From an uncultured Prevotellaceae bacterium (GTDB lineage: Bacteria; Bacteroidota; Bacteroidia; Bacteroidales; Muribaculaceae): a stretch of 16,086 nt of DNA. Each line of letters starts with the position of its first letter. Position 1 is the first letter of the stretch. This document shows positions 5,812-13,677 of this stretch, one piece after another. The notes under the pieces were generated by a model. That model worked only from the letters and a program-made list of their open reading frames with translations. It searched no databases and had not been told where the DNA came from. The translations under genes and the position numbers were made by a program. The DNA lies in NCBI GenBank assembly GCA_946055125.1, contig CAMGFF010000017.1, positions 1 to 16,086 of the forward strand, written 5' to 3'.

Positions 5812-7575
5812 ATGGCACGAAATAGAAAGAATAACGACTTCAGTTGTGGATGTCTTCTTATCACCGCTATTGCAGCATTATTTATTGCAATAACGATTTC
5901 TGGACCGTTGTTCCCCGAAGGCTCGATATTGGCCGAGAAGTGGTTTGCCCGTTTCGTGGCAGCAATGCTTTTATTATTTGTAATCACTGGTGGCTTATGG
6001 CTCTTATTAAAATTGATACACCCCAATGCCGGCAAGTCCTCTCACGATACAGAGGAAGATTACAATGATGAAGAAACGGAGGCAGACGACGACACCCTCA
6101 CATTCACTATGGCTGTGGAAACCAAAGAAGTAGATAACAGCTCGGCCACGCAGAAACAGCCCACTGTGCCAACCACCAAGCTGGGCGACGAGCCTTACTT
6201 CGCAATGTGCAAGGAGCAGGCCGAAGCCATATATGCCTTCATTGAGTCGCTCGAAAGTGACACTGACTTCTGCACCAACCTCAAGGAGAACGTGCAGGGA
6301 CTCGACGAAATCGACACCCTCGTGGACTTCAAGGGTCATAACAACCGCATTGCTGTTATGATGCTCGTGGATATGCTCCACTGCTACAAGATGCTTGGAC
6401 ACCGGCTCTCGGCCTCCTCAAGGGAATTTCTGTGCCTAAACCTCCTGGTGAGCCGTCTGCTGTGGGACAACTCGAATTTCGAGGCCTCCTATGTGGACAA
6501 AAACTCCGAAGCCTCTGATATGTCGGCCAAGATATGCCAAGCATTCTCCACAGTGCAATCACCCACCCTCGACGACGAGCCCTACGGCTTCCTCTTTGCC
6601 GTAGTGCTCCGGATATTTGCCGCCCACAAACACAAGGAGTACATGGTGCTGCTCTACCGCTTCTCATCGATTGTGGCAAAGGCCGACGGCATCATTGCAC
6701 CCAAAGAAACCGAGTGGCTCTCGGGCCTGCTCAAAGCTGCCCCAAGCGACTCACACAGCACCGAAAGCTCCGACAACACTTCGTACAGAGGCGAGCTTAA
6801 CGACCTAATAGGTCTGGCTGCCGTGAAAGCCGAAGTGACGAAGCTCTCCAATTTCATCAAAATCCAGCAAGAACGCACCCACAAGGGGCTGAAAGCCATT
6901 CCCATATCCTACCACTGTGTGTTCACAGGCAATCCGGGCACCGGAAAGACCACTGTGGCACGCATCATCGCCTCAATCTACAAGGACCTGGGCATTCTCA
7001 CCAAAGGACATCTCGTGGAAACCGACCGAGCCGGCTTAGTGGGCGAATATGTGGGACAGACGGCTGTGAAGACCAACAAGATCATCGACTCGGCCCTCGA
7101 TGGCATGCTTTTCATCGACGAAGCCTACTCCCTTGTTAATGGCGACTCCAAGGACTATGGCGCCGAAGCCATTGCCACCCTGCTAAAGCGCATGGAGGAC
7201 GACCGAAGCCGCTTAGTGGTAATCCTCGCCGGTTATGGCGACGAGATGAAGCGCTTCATCGACAGCAACCCGGGTCTCCAGTCGCGCTTCAACCGCTACA
7301 TTCACTTCGACGACTACAACGCCGATGAGCTGGTGCAGATTTTTGAGATGTATGTGAAGAAACACGACTATGTGATGGACCAGCAGGCCACCGAAGCACT
7401 GAAGCACTCCACAGCCTATGCCGTGGCACACAAGGACAAGAACTTCGGCAACGCCCGCTTCGTGCGCAACCTCTTTGAGCGCACCCTCGAGCAGCAAGCT
7501 ATGCGCCTCGCCTCCGAAACCACTCTCACCAAAGAAGCCCTCCAACTCCTCACCGCCCCCGACATCGCCCGGTAG
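5812..7575 (+). CDS. Membrane-anchored TerB-like/CbbX-type AAA+ ATPase
   Basis: A 587-residue protein of unknown job. Two hydrophobic helices (about 14-34 and 47-67) anchor it, followed by a highly acidic linker (about 75-100). A helical region follows; its end, at about 280-305 (SSIVAKADGIIAPKETEWL), has the VA.ADG.I...E pattern of TerB-like domains. From about 328 a CbbX/SpoVK/EccA-type AAA+ domain begins with DLIGLAAVKAEV. It has Walker A GNPGTGKT (373-380), Walker B MLFIDEAYSL (432-441), sensor 1 VVILAGY, arginine finger in LQSRFNR (about 492) and sensor 2 GNARFVRN (546-553). All ATPase residues look intact. An upstream in-frame TTG at 5755 is rejected because it lies in the promoter. It is apparently monocistronic. 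Family members remodel protein partners (Rubisco, ESX secretion); no partner is visible here. Confidence 0.85.
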   Translation: MARNRKNNDFSCGCLLITAIAALFIAITISGPLFPEGSILAEKWFARFVAAMLLLFVITGGLWLLLKLIHPNAGKSSHDTEEDYNDEETEADDDTLTFTMAVETKEVDNSSATQKQPTVPTTKLGDEPYFAMCKEQAEAIYAFIESLESDTDFCTNLKENVQGLDEIDTLVDFKGHNNRIAVMMLVDMLHCYKMLGHRLSASSREFLCLNLLVSRLLWDNSNFEASYVDKNSEASDMSAKICQAFSTVQSPTLDDEPYGFLFAVVLRIFAAHKHKEYMVLLYRFSSIVAKADGIIAPKETEWLSGLLKAAPSDSHSTESSDNTSYRGELNDLIGLAAVKAEVTKLSNFIKIQQERTHKGLKAIPISYHCVFTGNPGTGKTTVARIIASIYKDLGILTKGHLVETDRAGLVGEYVGQTAVKTNKIIDSALDGMLFIDEAYSLVNGDSKDYGAEAIATLLKRMEDDRSRLVVILAGYGDEMKRFIDSNPGLQSRFNRYIHFDDYNADELVQIFEMYVKKHDYVMDQQATEALKHSTAYAVAHKDKNFGNARFVRNLFERTLEQQAMRLASETTLTKEALQLLTAPDIAR

Positions 7576-7620
7576 CCCCCACCGCATTAATTTTTACTAA
7601 AAATCAGGGCAACAGACAAT

Positions 7621-7650
7621 ATGTGCAAAATATTCACTAAATTTGCACAT
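7621..7650 (+). promoter_or_regulatory. Promoter inside a perfect 9-base inverted repeat (operator candidate)
   Basis: ATGTGCAAA at 7621-7629 and its exact reverse complement TTTGCACAT at 7642-7650 are separated by 12 bases, so the arm centres are 21 bases (two helical turns) apart. The right arm overlaps a perfect -7 element TAAATTTG at 7638-7645. Transcription would begin near 7652, so the arms act as DNA rather than as an RNA hairpin. A dimeric repressor bound here would cover the promoter of the AAA/PD-(D/E)XK gene. No matching regulator gene lies next to it. Confidence 0.6.
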
Positions 7651-7675
7651 CGACAACCAACACACAGCAAGGCTC

Positions 7676-9307
7676 ATGACAAGATCGTTTATTTACCCAG
7701 TTGATACCGACCAGTTCCAATTAATCAGGGAACAAGGCAAGGTTTACATCGACAAGACCGAGATGATTTTCGACCTTGTAAATGTGAGAAAATATCAATA
7801 TGTGTTTCTTGCACGGCCTCGCAGATTTGGTAAATCGCTGCTGTGCAACACTTTCAAGGCATATTTTCAGGGACAAAGAGAACTATTCTATGGACTGAAA
7901 ATCAACGAACTCGAAAAGGAGTGGAAAAAGTATCCGGTACTCTATTTCGACATGAGCGATCTTAAAAATTACAGCCTCCCCGATGCACGGTCGAATATCG
8001 AGCGAAAAATGCGCATATATGAGAATATCTATGGCCGCGACCCTCAGTCGGTCACCCTGAGTGCCCGCTTTAGCGACCTTATTCACAATGCCTCAAAGAC
8101 CACCGGCGAAAAGGTGGTGGTGATATTCGATGAATATGATGCCCCCATTATGCGCCTGCTCTACAGCGACGACCTCGACGCAATGCGCAATATGCTTCGT
8201 GGCTTTTATCAGGTGATTAAGAGCGAAGGCGCTTACCTAAAGTTCGTGTTCATAACCGGAGTGACCGTATTCTCACAACTGAGCATTTTTTCAGAACTCA
8301 ACAACCTTTATCACATCTCGATGCTCGACGAATATTCGGGCATATGCGGCATTACCAGCGAGGAACTCACCACCACGCTGCGCCCATGCGTGGAAGAATA
8401 CGCAAAGAACCTTGGCATTACAGCCCACGATGCCTACGCACAACTGAAAAAGAACTACGATGGCTACCACTTCTCAAAAAACGGCAAAGACGTGTATGCC
8501 CCTTACAGCTTGCTCAAGGCTCTAAACGACAACTCCACCAACCACTATTGGTTTGAATCGGGAACTATGACTGCTCTCATTGAGCATCTGCGCCATTATC
8601 CCATCACCAGTGCCTTGGAGTACGACGGCGTGCAGGTTGCCGAGAACGAATTTAATATAGCCTGTGAGAAAGCCGAGACCCCAATACCTCTACTCTACCA
8701 GAGTGGCTACCTCACAATCCAATCCTATAATGCCCGCATCAAAGCCTACACTCTCCACTTTCCCAACCTTGAAGTGCGAGAAGGCATGATTAGCGGCTTG
8801 ATGCCCCTCATTCTGAACCGCCCCACAGCCGACACCAACCGCCTTGTATTTACCATGAGCGAAGCTCTTCTCAAGGGCAACATAGGCGAAGCAATTGCCT
8901 CACTCCGCTCCTTCATAGCCAGTATTCCCTACGACATCATCACCAGGCAGGAATGGAACGATAAAAACAGCCGTGAGAGCTTCTATAAACTCCTATTTTA
9001 CATGACTTTCTCCATGCTCAATTCCATTGTCGATACAGAGGTAAAGAGCATACTCGGCCGTGCCGATGTGGTTATCACTACCCACAGCTGCGTATTTGTA
9101 ATCGAGTTGAAAGTGGACGACACCGTGGACAACGCCCTCGCTCAAATCGACAGTATGGGCTACGCAATTCCCTACCAAGCATCAGGTCGCCGTGTTTTGA
9201 AGTGCGGCGTGAGCATTTCATCAAAAGCCCGTAATATTACACACTGGAGGGTGACCGATGCCTGTGGGGCGTTGGTTGAGGAGCGGGATTTTGGTGGCGG
9301 GGAGTGA
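7676..9307 (+). CDS. AAA-like ATPase with C-terminal PD-(D/E)XK nuclease-like domain
   Basis: A 543-residue protein of the AAA-ATPase-like (PF09820) plus PD-(D/E)XK (PF08011) family, abundant and often multicopy in gut Bacteroidales. The N-terminal domain has the family's unusual P-loop LARPRRFGKSL (45-55) and a Walker B VVIFDEYDAP (Asp152, Glu153). The C-terminal domain has GRADVV (Asp464) followed by VFVIELKVD (Glu477, Lys479), the D...ExK nuclease core, so both active centres look complete. ATG 7676 (MTRSFIYPVD) is chosen over TTG 7643, since TTG lies in the -7 box. It stands alone and has its own promoter/operator. The role of the family is unknown; mobile-element, defence or regulatory functions have been suggested by context elsewhere, and nothing here decides between them. 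Confidence 0.88.
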   Translation: MTRSFIYPVDTDQFQLIREQGKVYIDKTEMIFDLVNVRKYQYVFLARPRRFGKSLLCNTFKAYFQGQRELFYGLKINELEKEWKKYPVLYFDMSDLKNYSLPDARSNIERKMRIYENIYGRDPQSVTLSARFSDLIHNASKTTGEKVVVIFDEYDAPIMRLLYSDDLDAMRNMLRGFYQVIKSEGAYLKFVFITGVTVFSQLSIFSELNNLYHISMLDEYSGICGITSEELTTTLRPCVEEYAKNLGITAHDAYAQLKKNYDGYHFSKNGKDVYAPYSLLKALNDNSTNHYWFESGTMTALIEHLRHYPITSALEYDGVQVAENEFNIACEKAETPIPLLYQSGYLTIQSYNARIKAYTLHFPNLEVREGMISGLMPLILNRPTADTNRLVFTMSEALLKGNIGEAIASLRSFIASIPYDIITRQEWNDKNSRESFYKLLFYMTFSMLNSIVDTEVKSILGRADVVITTHSCVFVIELKVDDTVDNALAQIDSMGYAIPYQASGRRVLKCGVSISSKARNITHWRVTDACGALVEERDFGGGE

Positions 9308-9312
9308 GCCTC

Positions 9313-9331
9313 GCGGTGCATCGTGCACCGC
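9313..9331 (+). terminator. Hairpin after the AAA/PD-(D/E)XK gene
   Basis: A perfect 8-bp stem, GCGGTGCA/TGCACCGC with loop TCG, begins five bases after the TGA. The following bases (ACTTTGGGC) are not a T-run, so it is a weak intrinsic terminator, or a 3'-end stabiliser. Confidence 0.5.
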
Positions 9332-9375
9332 ACTTTGGGCAAAATTTCTCTTAATAGTGCAAAAAAATCGAAAAC

Positions 9376-9430
9376 ATGTTGTGTAACATATAAATTATTC
9401 TCATTTTTTGAGAAATTATTTATAATTTTC
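9376..9430 (+). promoter_or_regulatory. AT-rich regulatory region upstream of the EF-G paralog
   Basis: Three elements lie in tandem. A small dyad ATGTT-GTGT-AACAT is at 9376-9389. An AT-rich inverted repeat at 9389-9424 has a perfect core TTCTCA/TGAGAA (9398-9403 and 9409-9414) around five T. A near -7 element TAATTTTC (one mismatch) is at 9423-9430. If that element is used, the leader is about 90 bases. The dyad would then be some 50 bases upstream of the start, where an activator could sit. The hairpin could also be an upstream terminator. No clear -33 element was found. Confidence 0.35.
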
Positions 9431-9526
9431 GACCGCTTTTGTGAAATCGCTTTCATTTTGCAATTATCGGGCGATTGAAGCAAGGCAGCAAACTAACCGA
9501 ATATCAATTCAGTAAAGACTAATAAC

Positions 9527-11686
9527 ATGAAGGTTTACGAAACTAAGGAAATCAAAAACATCTCCCTCCTGGGTAGTAAAGGATCAGGTAAAACCACACT
9601 TGCAGAGGCCATGCTCTATGAGTGTGGAGTTATAAAACGCCGTGGCACGGTTGAGGCCGGGAACACAGTGTGCGACTATTTCCCCGTTGAGAAGGAATAT
9701 GGCTACTCGGTGTTCTCCACCGTGCTCTATGCCGAGTTCCTCAACAAGAAGCTCAACGTGATTGACTGTCCGGGAGCCGACGACTTCGTAGGCAACGCAA
9801 TCACCGCCCTCAACGTCACCGACACGGGCGTGATTCTCATCGACGGCCAGTATGGCGTGGAGGTGGGCACTCAGAATATCTTCCGCACCACCGAGAAGCT
9901 CAATAAGCCCGTTATCTTTGCCGTGAACCAGCTCGACGGCGAGAAGGCCGACTTCGACAACGTGATAGGCCAGATGAAGGAAATCTTCGGCCCGAGAGTG
10001 GTGCAGATTCAGTTCCCGGTGGCTTGTGGCGCAGGCTTCAACTCTATGGTCGATGTGCTGCTCATGAAGCTCTACACCTGGGGTCCCGACGGTGGCGTGC
10101 CCACTATCAGCGAAATCCCCGCTGAGCTTATGGACAAGGCAAAAGAGCTGAACCAGATTCTCGTGGAGGCTGCTGCCGAGAACGATGAAACGCTCATGGA
10201 CAAATTCTTCGAGCAAGGCTCCCTCACCGAGGACGAGATGCGCGAGGGCATACGCAAGGGCCTCGTGGACCGCAGCATCTACCCTGTGTTCTGCGTGAGT
10301 GCACTCAAGGACATGGGCGTGCGCCGCATGATGGAGTTCCTTGGCAACGTGGTGCCTTTCATCGACGAGATGCCGGCTCCCTGCACCGCCGACGGCGTGG
10401 AAGTGAAGCCCGATGCCAATGGCCCGCTCAGCCTCTTCGTGTTCAAGACCACGGTGGAGCCGCACATTGGCGAGGTGTCGTATTTCAAGGTAATGTCGGG
10501 CACGCTTAATGCCGGCGCCGACCTCACCAACATGTCCAAGGGCAACCGCGAGCGTCTTGCACAGATTTATTGCGTGTGCGGCCAGATTAAGACTCCGGTC
10601 GATAAGCTCGTGGCCGGCGACATTGGCGCCACAGTGAAGATGAAGGACGTGAAGACCGGAAACACCCTCAACGACAAGGGCTGCGAATACGTATTCGACT
10701 TTATCAAATATCCCGAGCCTAAGTACTCGCGTGCCATCAGGCCGCAGAACGAGCCCGATGCCGAGAAACTCAGCGAAATTCTCACCCGCATGCACGGCGA
10801 GGACCCCACTTGGGTCATCGAGCAGTCGAAGGAGCTCAAGCAGACCATCGTGAAGGGACAGGGCGAGTTCCACCTGCGCACACTGAAGTGGCGCATCGAG
10901 AACAACGAGAAGCTCATGGTCAACTTCACCGAGCCCAAGATACCTTATCGCGAGACAATCACCAAGGCCGCGCGTGCCGACTATCGCCACAAGAAGCAGT
11001 CGGGTGGCGCAGGCCAGTTTGGCGAGGTTCACCTCATCGTGGAGCCTTACACCGAGGATATGCCCAAGCCCGACACCTACCGCTTCGGCAACCAGGAATT
11101 TAAGATGAACGTGAAGGACACTCAGGTGATTCCTCTTGAGTGGGGCGGCAAGCTCGTGGTGCACAACTGTATCGTGGGTGGCGCTATCGACGCCCGCTTC
11201 ATTCCCGCTATCGTGAAGGGTATCATGGACCGCATGGAGCAGGGACCGCTCACCGGCAGCTACGCCCGCGACGTGCAGGTGTGCATCTACGACGGCAAGA
11301 TGCACCCGGTTGACTCCAACGAAATCTCCTTCCGCCTCGCAGGCCGCCACGCATTCAGCACCGCCTTCAAGGCAGCCAACCCCAAGATTCTGGAGCCCGT
11401 ATATGATGTGGAAGTGCTCGTGCCGAGCGACAAGATGGGCGATGTGATGAGCGACCTCCAGTCGCGCCGCGCCATCATCATGGGCATGGACAGCGAGAAA
11501 GGATTTGAGAAACTCACCGCCAAGGTGCCCTTGAAGGAAATGGCCTCCTACTCCACCGCACTCAGCTCAATCACAGGCGGACGCTCGTCGTTCACCATGC
11601 GCTTCGCAAGCTATGAGCTCGTGCCGGGCGACGTTCAGGACAAGCTTCTCAAGGCCTACGAGGAGTCGAATGCCGACGAGGATTAA
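9527..11686 (+). CDS. fusA2: Elongation factor G paralog (EF-G2 type) with degenerate GTPase motifs
   Basis: A 719-residue protein with the full EF-G domain order: G domain, beta barrel (about 285-400), domains III to V including HKKQSGGAGQFGEV and DGKMHPVDSNE. Its GTPase motifs differ from canonical EF-G. G1 is GSKGSGKTT (16-24) instead of .HVD.GKTT. Switch I has EYGYSV (57-62) instead of ERGITI. G3 is DCPGADDF (80-87), with Ala84 where EF-G has the catalytic His. G4 is NQLD (134-137) instead of NKxD. Bacteroides has a second EF-G (EF-G2), reported to support translation without GTP hydrolysis and to matter for gut colonisation; this protein fits it in length and in the lost His. It stands alone, with a regulatory region before it and a strong hairpin after it. 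It is not the main fusA, which normally lies in the str operon. The symbol is by analogy. Confidence 0.88.
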   Translation: MKVYETKEIKNISLLGSKGSGKTTLAEAMLYECGVIKRRGTVEAGNTVCDYFPVEKEYGYSVFSTVLYAEFLNKKLNVIDCPGADDFVGNAITALNVTDTGVILIDGQYGVEVGTQNIFRTTEKLNKPVIFAVNQLDGEKADFDNVIGQMKEIFGPRVVQIQFPVACGAGFNSMVDVLLMKLYTWGPDGGVPTISEIPAELMDKAKELNQILVEAAAENDETLMDKFFEQGSLTEDEMREGIRKGLVDRSIYPVFCVSALKDMGVRRMMEFLGNVVPFIDEMPAPCTADGVEVKPDANGPLSLFVFKTTVEPHIGEVSYFKVMSGTLNAGADLTNMSKGNRERLAQIYCVCGQIKTPVDKLVAGDIGATVKMKDVKTGNTLNDKGCEYVFDFIKYPEPKYSRAIRPQNEPDAEKLSEILTRMHGEDPTWVIEQSKELKQTIVKGQGEFHLRTLKWRIENNEKLMVNFTEPKIPYRETITKAARADYRHKKQSGGAGQFGEVHLIVEPYTEDMPKPDTYRFGNQEFKMNVKDTQVIPLEWGGKLVVHNCIVGGAIDARFIPAIVKGIMDRMEQGPLTGSYARDVQVCIYDGKMHPVDSNEISFRLAGRHAFSTAFKAANPKILEPVYDVEVLVPSDKMGDVMSDLQSRRAIIMGMDSEKGFEKLTAKVPLKEMASYSTALSSITGGRSSFTMRFASYELVPGDVQDKLLKAYEESNADED

Positions 11687-11743
11687 TCCGTGCCACTGCG
11701 TATTAGCCAAGCACTTGTATTCTTAGATTTATATAGAAAACCC

Positions 11744-11782
11744 AATTGGGGGAGGCTGACTACACTTCAGCCTCCCCCAATT
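11744..11782. terminator. Perfect 16-bp hairpin after the EF-G paralog
   Basis: AATTGGGGGAGGCTGA at 11744-11759 is exactly complementary to 11767-11782, with a 7-base loop. It begins 57 bases after the EF-G stop. Downstream on the + strand there is no T-run (CCTATCC), while on the - strand the stem is followed by GGGTTTTC, so intrinsic termination looks better on the - strand. In context it most likely ends or stabilises the EF-G paralog transcript. Confidence 0.75.
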
Positions 11783-11991
11783 CCTATCCAGGCACCAGCG
11801 CTCCACCATTGGGCCGCACAACGTGTCACACTAATTGGCCGCAACTGAGCTTGGGCGGGGAGGCTGTCGCACTAAGGCGTCAAGCAGCACCAAACAGAGC
11901 TTTTAGGCTGTTAAAACAAGGAGATCGGGTGGGTTGTGTGGAGCTTCTGGCGGCAAAAATGGAGGATATGCAAAAAAAGTGGGCGAAATAG
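11783..11991. other. Intergenic stretch without a supported gene
   Basis: This is the gap between the EF-G terminator and the rprX promoter. It carries a second copy of GGGGAGGCTG (about 11857-11866) shared with the hairpin stem before it, and two GGCCGCA words. An open frame crosses the hairpin and ends at TAG 11989 with a Lys-rich tail (AAKMEDMQKKWAK). Its first part is plainly not protein-like, so at best the last 25-30 codons are a gene relic. No gene is claimed. Confidence 0.4.
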
Positions 11992-12022
11992 TTTGGAATT
12001 TCACAATTATTTGTTAATTTTG
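11992..12022 (+). promoter_or_regulatory. rprX promoter (-33 and -7 elements)
   Basis: TTTG at 11992-11995 and TAATTTTG at 12015-12022 are separated by 19 bases, the best complete Bacteroidota-type promoter in the window. Transcription should start near 12029, leaving a leader of about 100 bases before rprX. Confidence 0.75.
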
Positions 12023-12060
12023 TGCCGTAATGTTAATGCTTTTGCTCTCATTGAGCTTCG

Positions 12061-12087
12061 GCTGCGAACAAAACTATCCCTCGCAGC
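12061..12087 (+). promoter_or_regulatory. Hairpin in the rprX leader
   Basis: A perfect 7-bp stem, GCTGCGA (12061-12067) and TCGCAGC (12081-12087), with a 13-base loop. It lies in the predicted 5' untranslated region, 44 bases before the ATG. It has no T-run, so a translational or stability role is more likely than termination. Confidence 0.4.
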
Positions 12088-12131
12088 GTTGTTACAATGT
12101 AGTGAATGCTTATTAAAAACATTAAAGAATT

Positions 12132-13655
12132 ATGAAGAAATCGACCATTTGGTTACTTACCATCGTTATGGCTTGCGCGTTCTTAGGCCTTATCTATGTG
12201 CAGATTATGTATATGGAGAACATGGTGCGCATGCGCAATGAGCAATTCTCGGAGATGGTGAAGCGAAGCCTCTATGGAGTGTCGACCACGCTTGAGCAGG
12301 ACGAGACGAAGTATTTCCTTGAAGAAGACATAGCCGATGTGGAGTCGTCGTTCTACAGCGACCTTCCCAACGGCCAGCAGAACCGCAGCTTTGAATACTC
12401 GGTGCCCTCGCCCGACGGCAACTCCAGCCTCAAAATCAAGGGCAACTGGAGCACGATAAAGGTGGAAGGCGAGGAAGGCAAGAGCAAATCCAATTTCACC
12501 GACCGCTACAAGAGCATGCAGGAGATACTCAAAGGGCAATACCTCTACCAGAAAGGCTTGCTCAACGAGGTGATACTCAACATACTGAGCAAGTCGAGCA
12601 ACCGCCCCATAGAGGAGCGGGCCGACTCGGCACTGGTGCGCTCCTACCTGCGCTCTGAATTTGAGAACAACGGGCTGCAACTGCCATTTGAGTTTGCCCT
12701 GGTGCGCCGGGGCGGCAGCGTGGTGTATCAGTCGGCCGGCTACGCGCCCGAGCCCGACGGCCGCAACACCTACTCGCAGGTGCTTTTCCCCAACGACCCC
12801 GTGAACCGCATCAACTACCTCAAGGTGATGTTTCCCACCAAGGGCGACTACATCTTCTCGTCGATTAAGTTCCTGATACCGTCGTTTGTGCTGTCGTTCA
12901 TCTTGCTTTTCATCTTCATCTACACCATCATTCTCGCTTTCCGCCAGAAGAAGCTCTCGGAGATGAAGAACGACTTCATCAACAACATGACGCACGAGTT
13001 TAAGACCCCAATCTCCACCATATCGCTCGCCGCGCAGATGCTCAACGACGACTCGGTGCGCAAGAGCCCCACAATGCTCCAGCACATCAGCACCGTGATT
13101 AATGATGAGACCAAGCGACTGCGATTCCAGGTGGAGAAGGTGCTGCAAATGTCGATGTTCGACCGCCAGAAGGCCACCCTAAAGCTCCAGGAAGTGGATG
13201 CCTCAACGGTGATTGAGAACGTGGCTCACACCTACAAAATCAAGGTGGAGAAATTCGGCGGGCGCATAAGCACCGAGCTTAATGCCGACGACTCGATAGT
13301 GAACGTGGACGAGATGCACTTCACCAACGTGATATTCAACCTCCTCGACAACGCACTGAAATACCGCCGCGACGACGTGCCGCTCGACCTGAAAATCACC
13401 ACACGCAACATTCAGGATGAGAAACTTGAAATAACCGTGAGCGACAACGGCATAGGCATCAAGAAGGAGGACCAGAAGAAGATATTCGACCGGTTCTACC
13501 GCGTTTCGACCGGCAACCGCCACGATGTGAAGGGCTTCGGCCTTGGCCTGGCCTATGTGCACAAAATGATCACCGAGCTCAAGGGCGACATTCGCGTGGA
13601 GAGCGAGCCAGGTGTTGGTTCTGATTTTATAATTACTTTACCACTAATAAAATAA
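12132..13655 (+). CDS. rprX: Sensor histidine kinase RprX
   Basis: A 507-residue membrane kinase. TM1 is at about 4-27 and TM2 at about 241-268 (FLIPSFVLSFILLFIFIY), enclosing a periplasmic sensor region of some 210 residues. The kinase core follows directly, without a HAMP domain that I can see. It has the H-box FINNMTHEFKTPIS with His288, an N-box VIFNLLDNALKY, a G1 box DNGIGI, the F-box FDRFYR and a G2 box GFGLGLAYVHK. All catalytic motifs are intact. The partner response regulator begins 22 bases downstream. The pair matches Bacteroides RprX/RprY, first found through an effect on outer-membrane porin expression in E. coli and linked in related species to stress and sodium-dependent metabolism. 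The signal is unknown. Confidence 0.9.
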   Translation: MKKSTIWLLTIVMACAFLGLIYVQIMYMENMVRMRNEQFSEMVKRSLYGVSTTLEQDETKYFLEEDIADVESSFYSDLPNGQQNRSFEYSVPSPDGNSSLKIKGNWSTIKVEGEEGKSKSNFTDRYKSMQEILKGQYLYQKGLLNEVILNILSKSSNRPIEERADSALVRSYLRSEFENNGLQLPFEFALVRRGGSVVYQSAGYAPEPDGRNTYSQVLFPNDPVNRINYLKVMFPTKGDYIFSSIKFLIPSFVLSFILLFIFIYTIILAFRQKKLSEMKNDFINNMTHEFKTPISTISLAAQMLNDDSVRKSPTMLQHISTVINDETKRLRFQVEKVLQMSMFDRQKATLKLQEVDASTVIENVAHTYKIKVEKFGGRISTELNADDSIVNVDEMHFTNVIFNLLDNALKYRRDDVPLDLKITTRNIQDEKLEITVSDNGIGIKKEDQKKIFDRFYRVSTGNRHDVKGFGLGLAYVHKMITELKGDIRVESEPGVGSDFIITLPLIK

Positions 13656-13677
13656 CACGAAAAAAAAATTTGAGATT

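Noticed and set aside
7590..7604. ATTTTT-ACT-AAAAAT hairpin after the TerB/AAA+ gene
   Set aside because: It is a six-pair A/T-only stem, too weak and too likely by chance in AT-rich intergenic DNA to call a terminator.
9584..11350. 588-codon - strand frame opposite the EF-G paralog
   Set aside because: Antisense shadow, His- and Leu-rich without motifs; the sense frame is a complete EF-G.
11746..11991. 81-codon frame with Lys-rich C terminus after the EF-G paralog
   Set aside because: The start lies in the terminator hairpin and the first half is not protein-like. The last 25-30 codons could be a relic, but no family was recognised.
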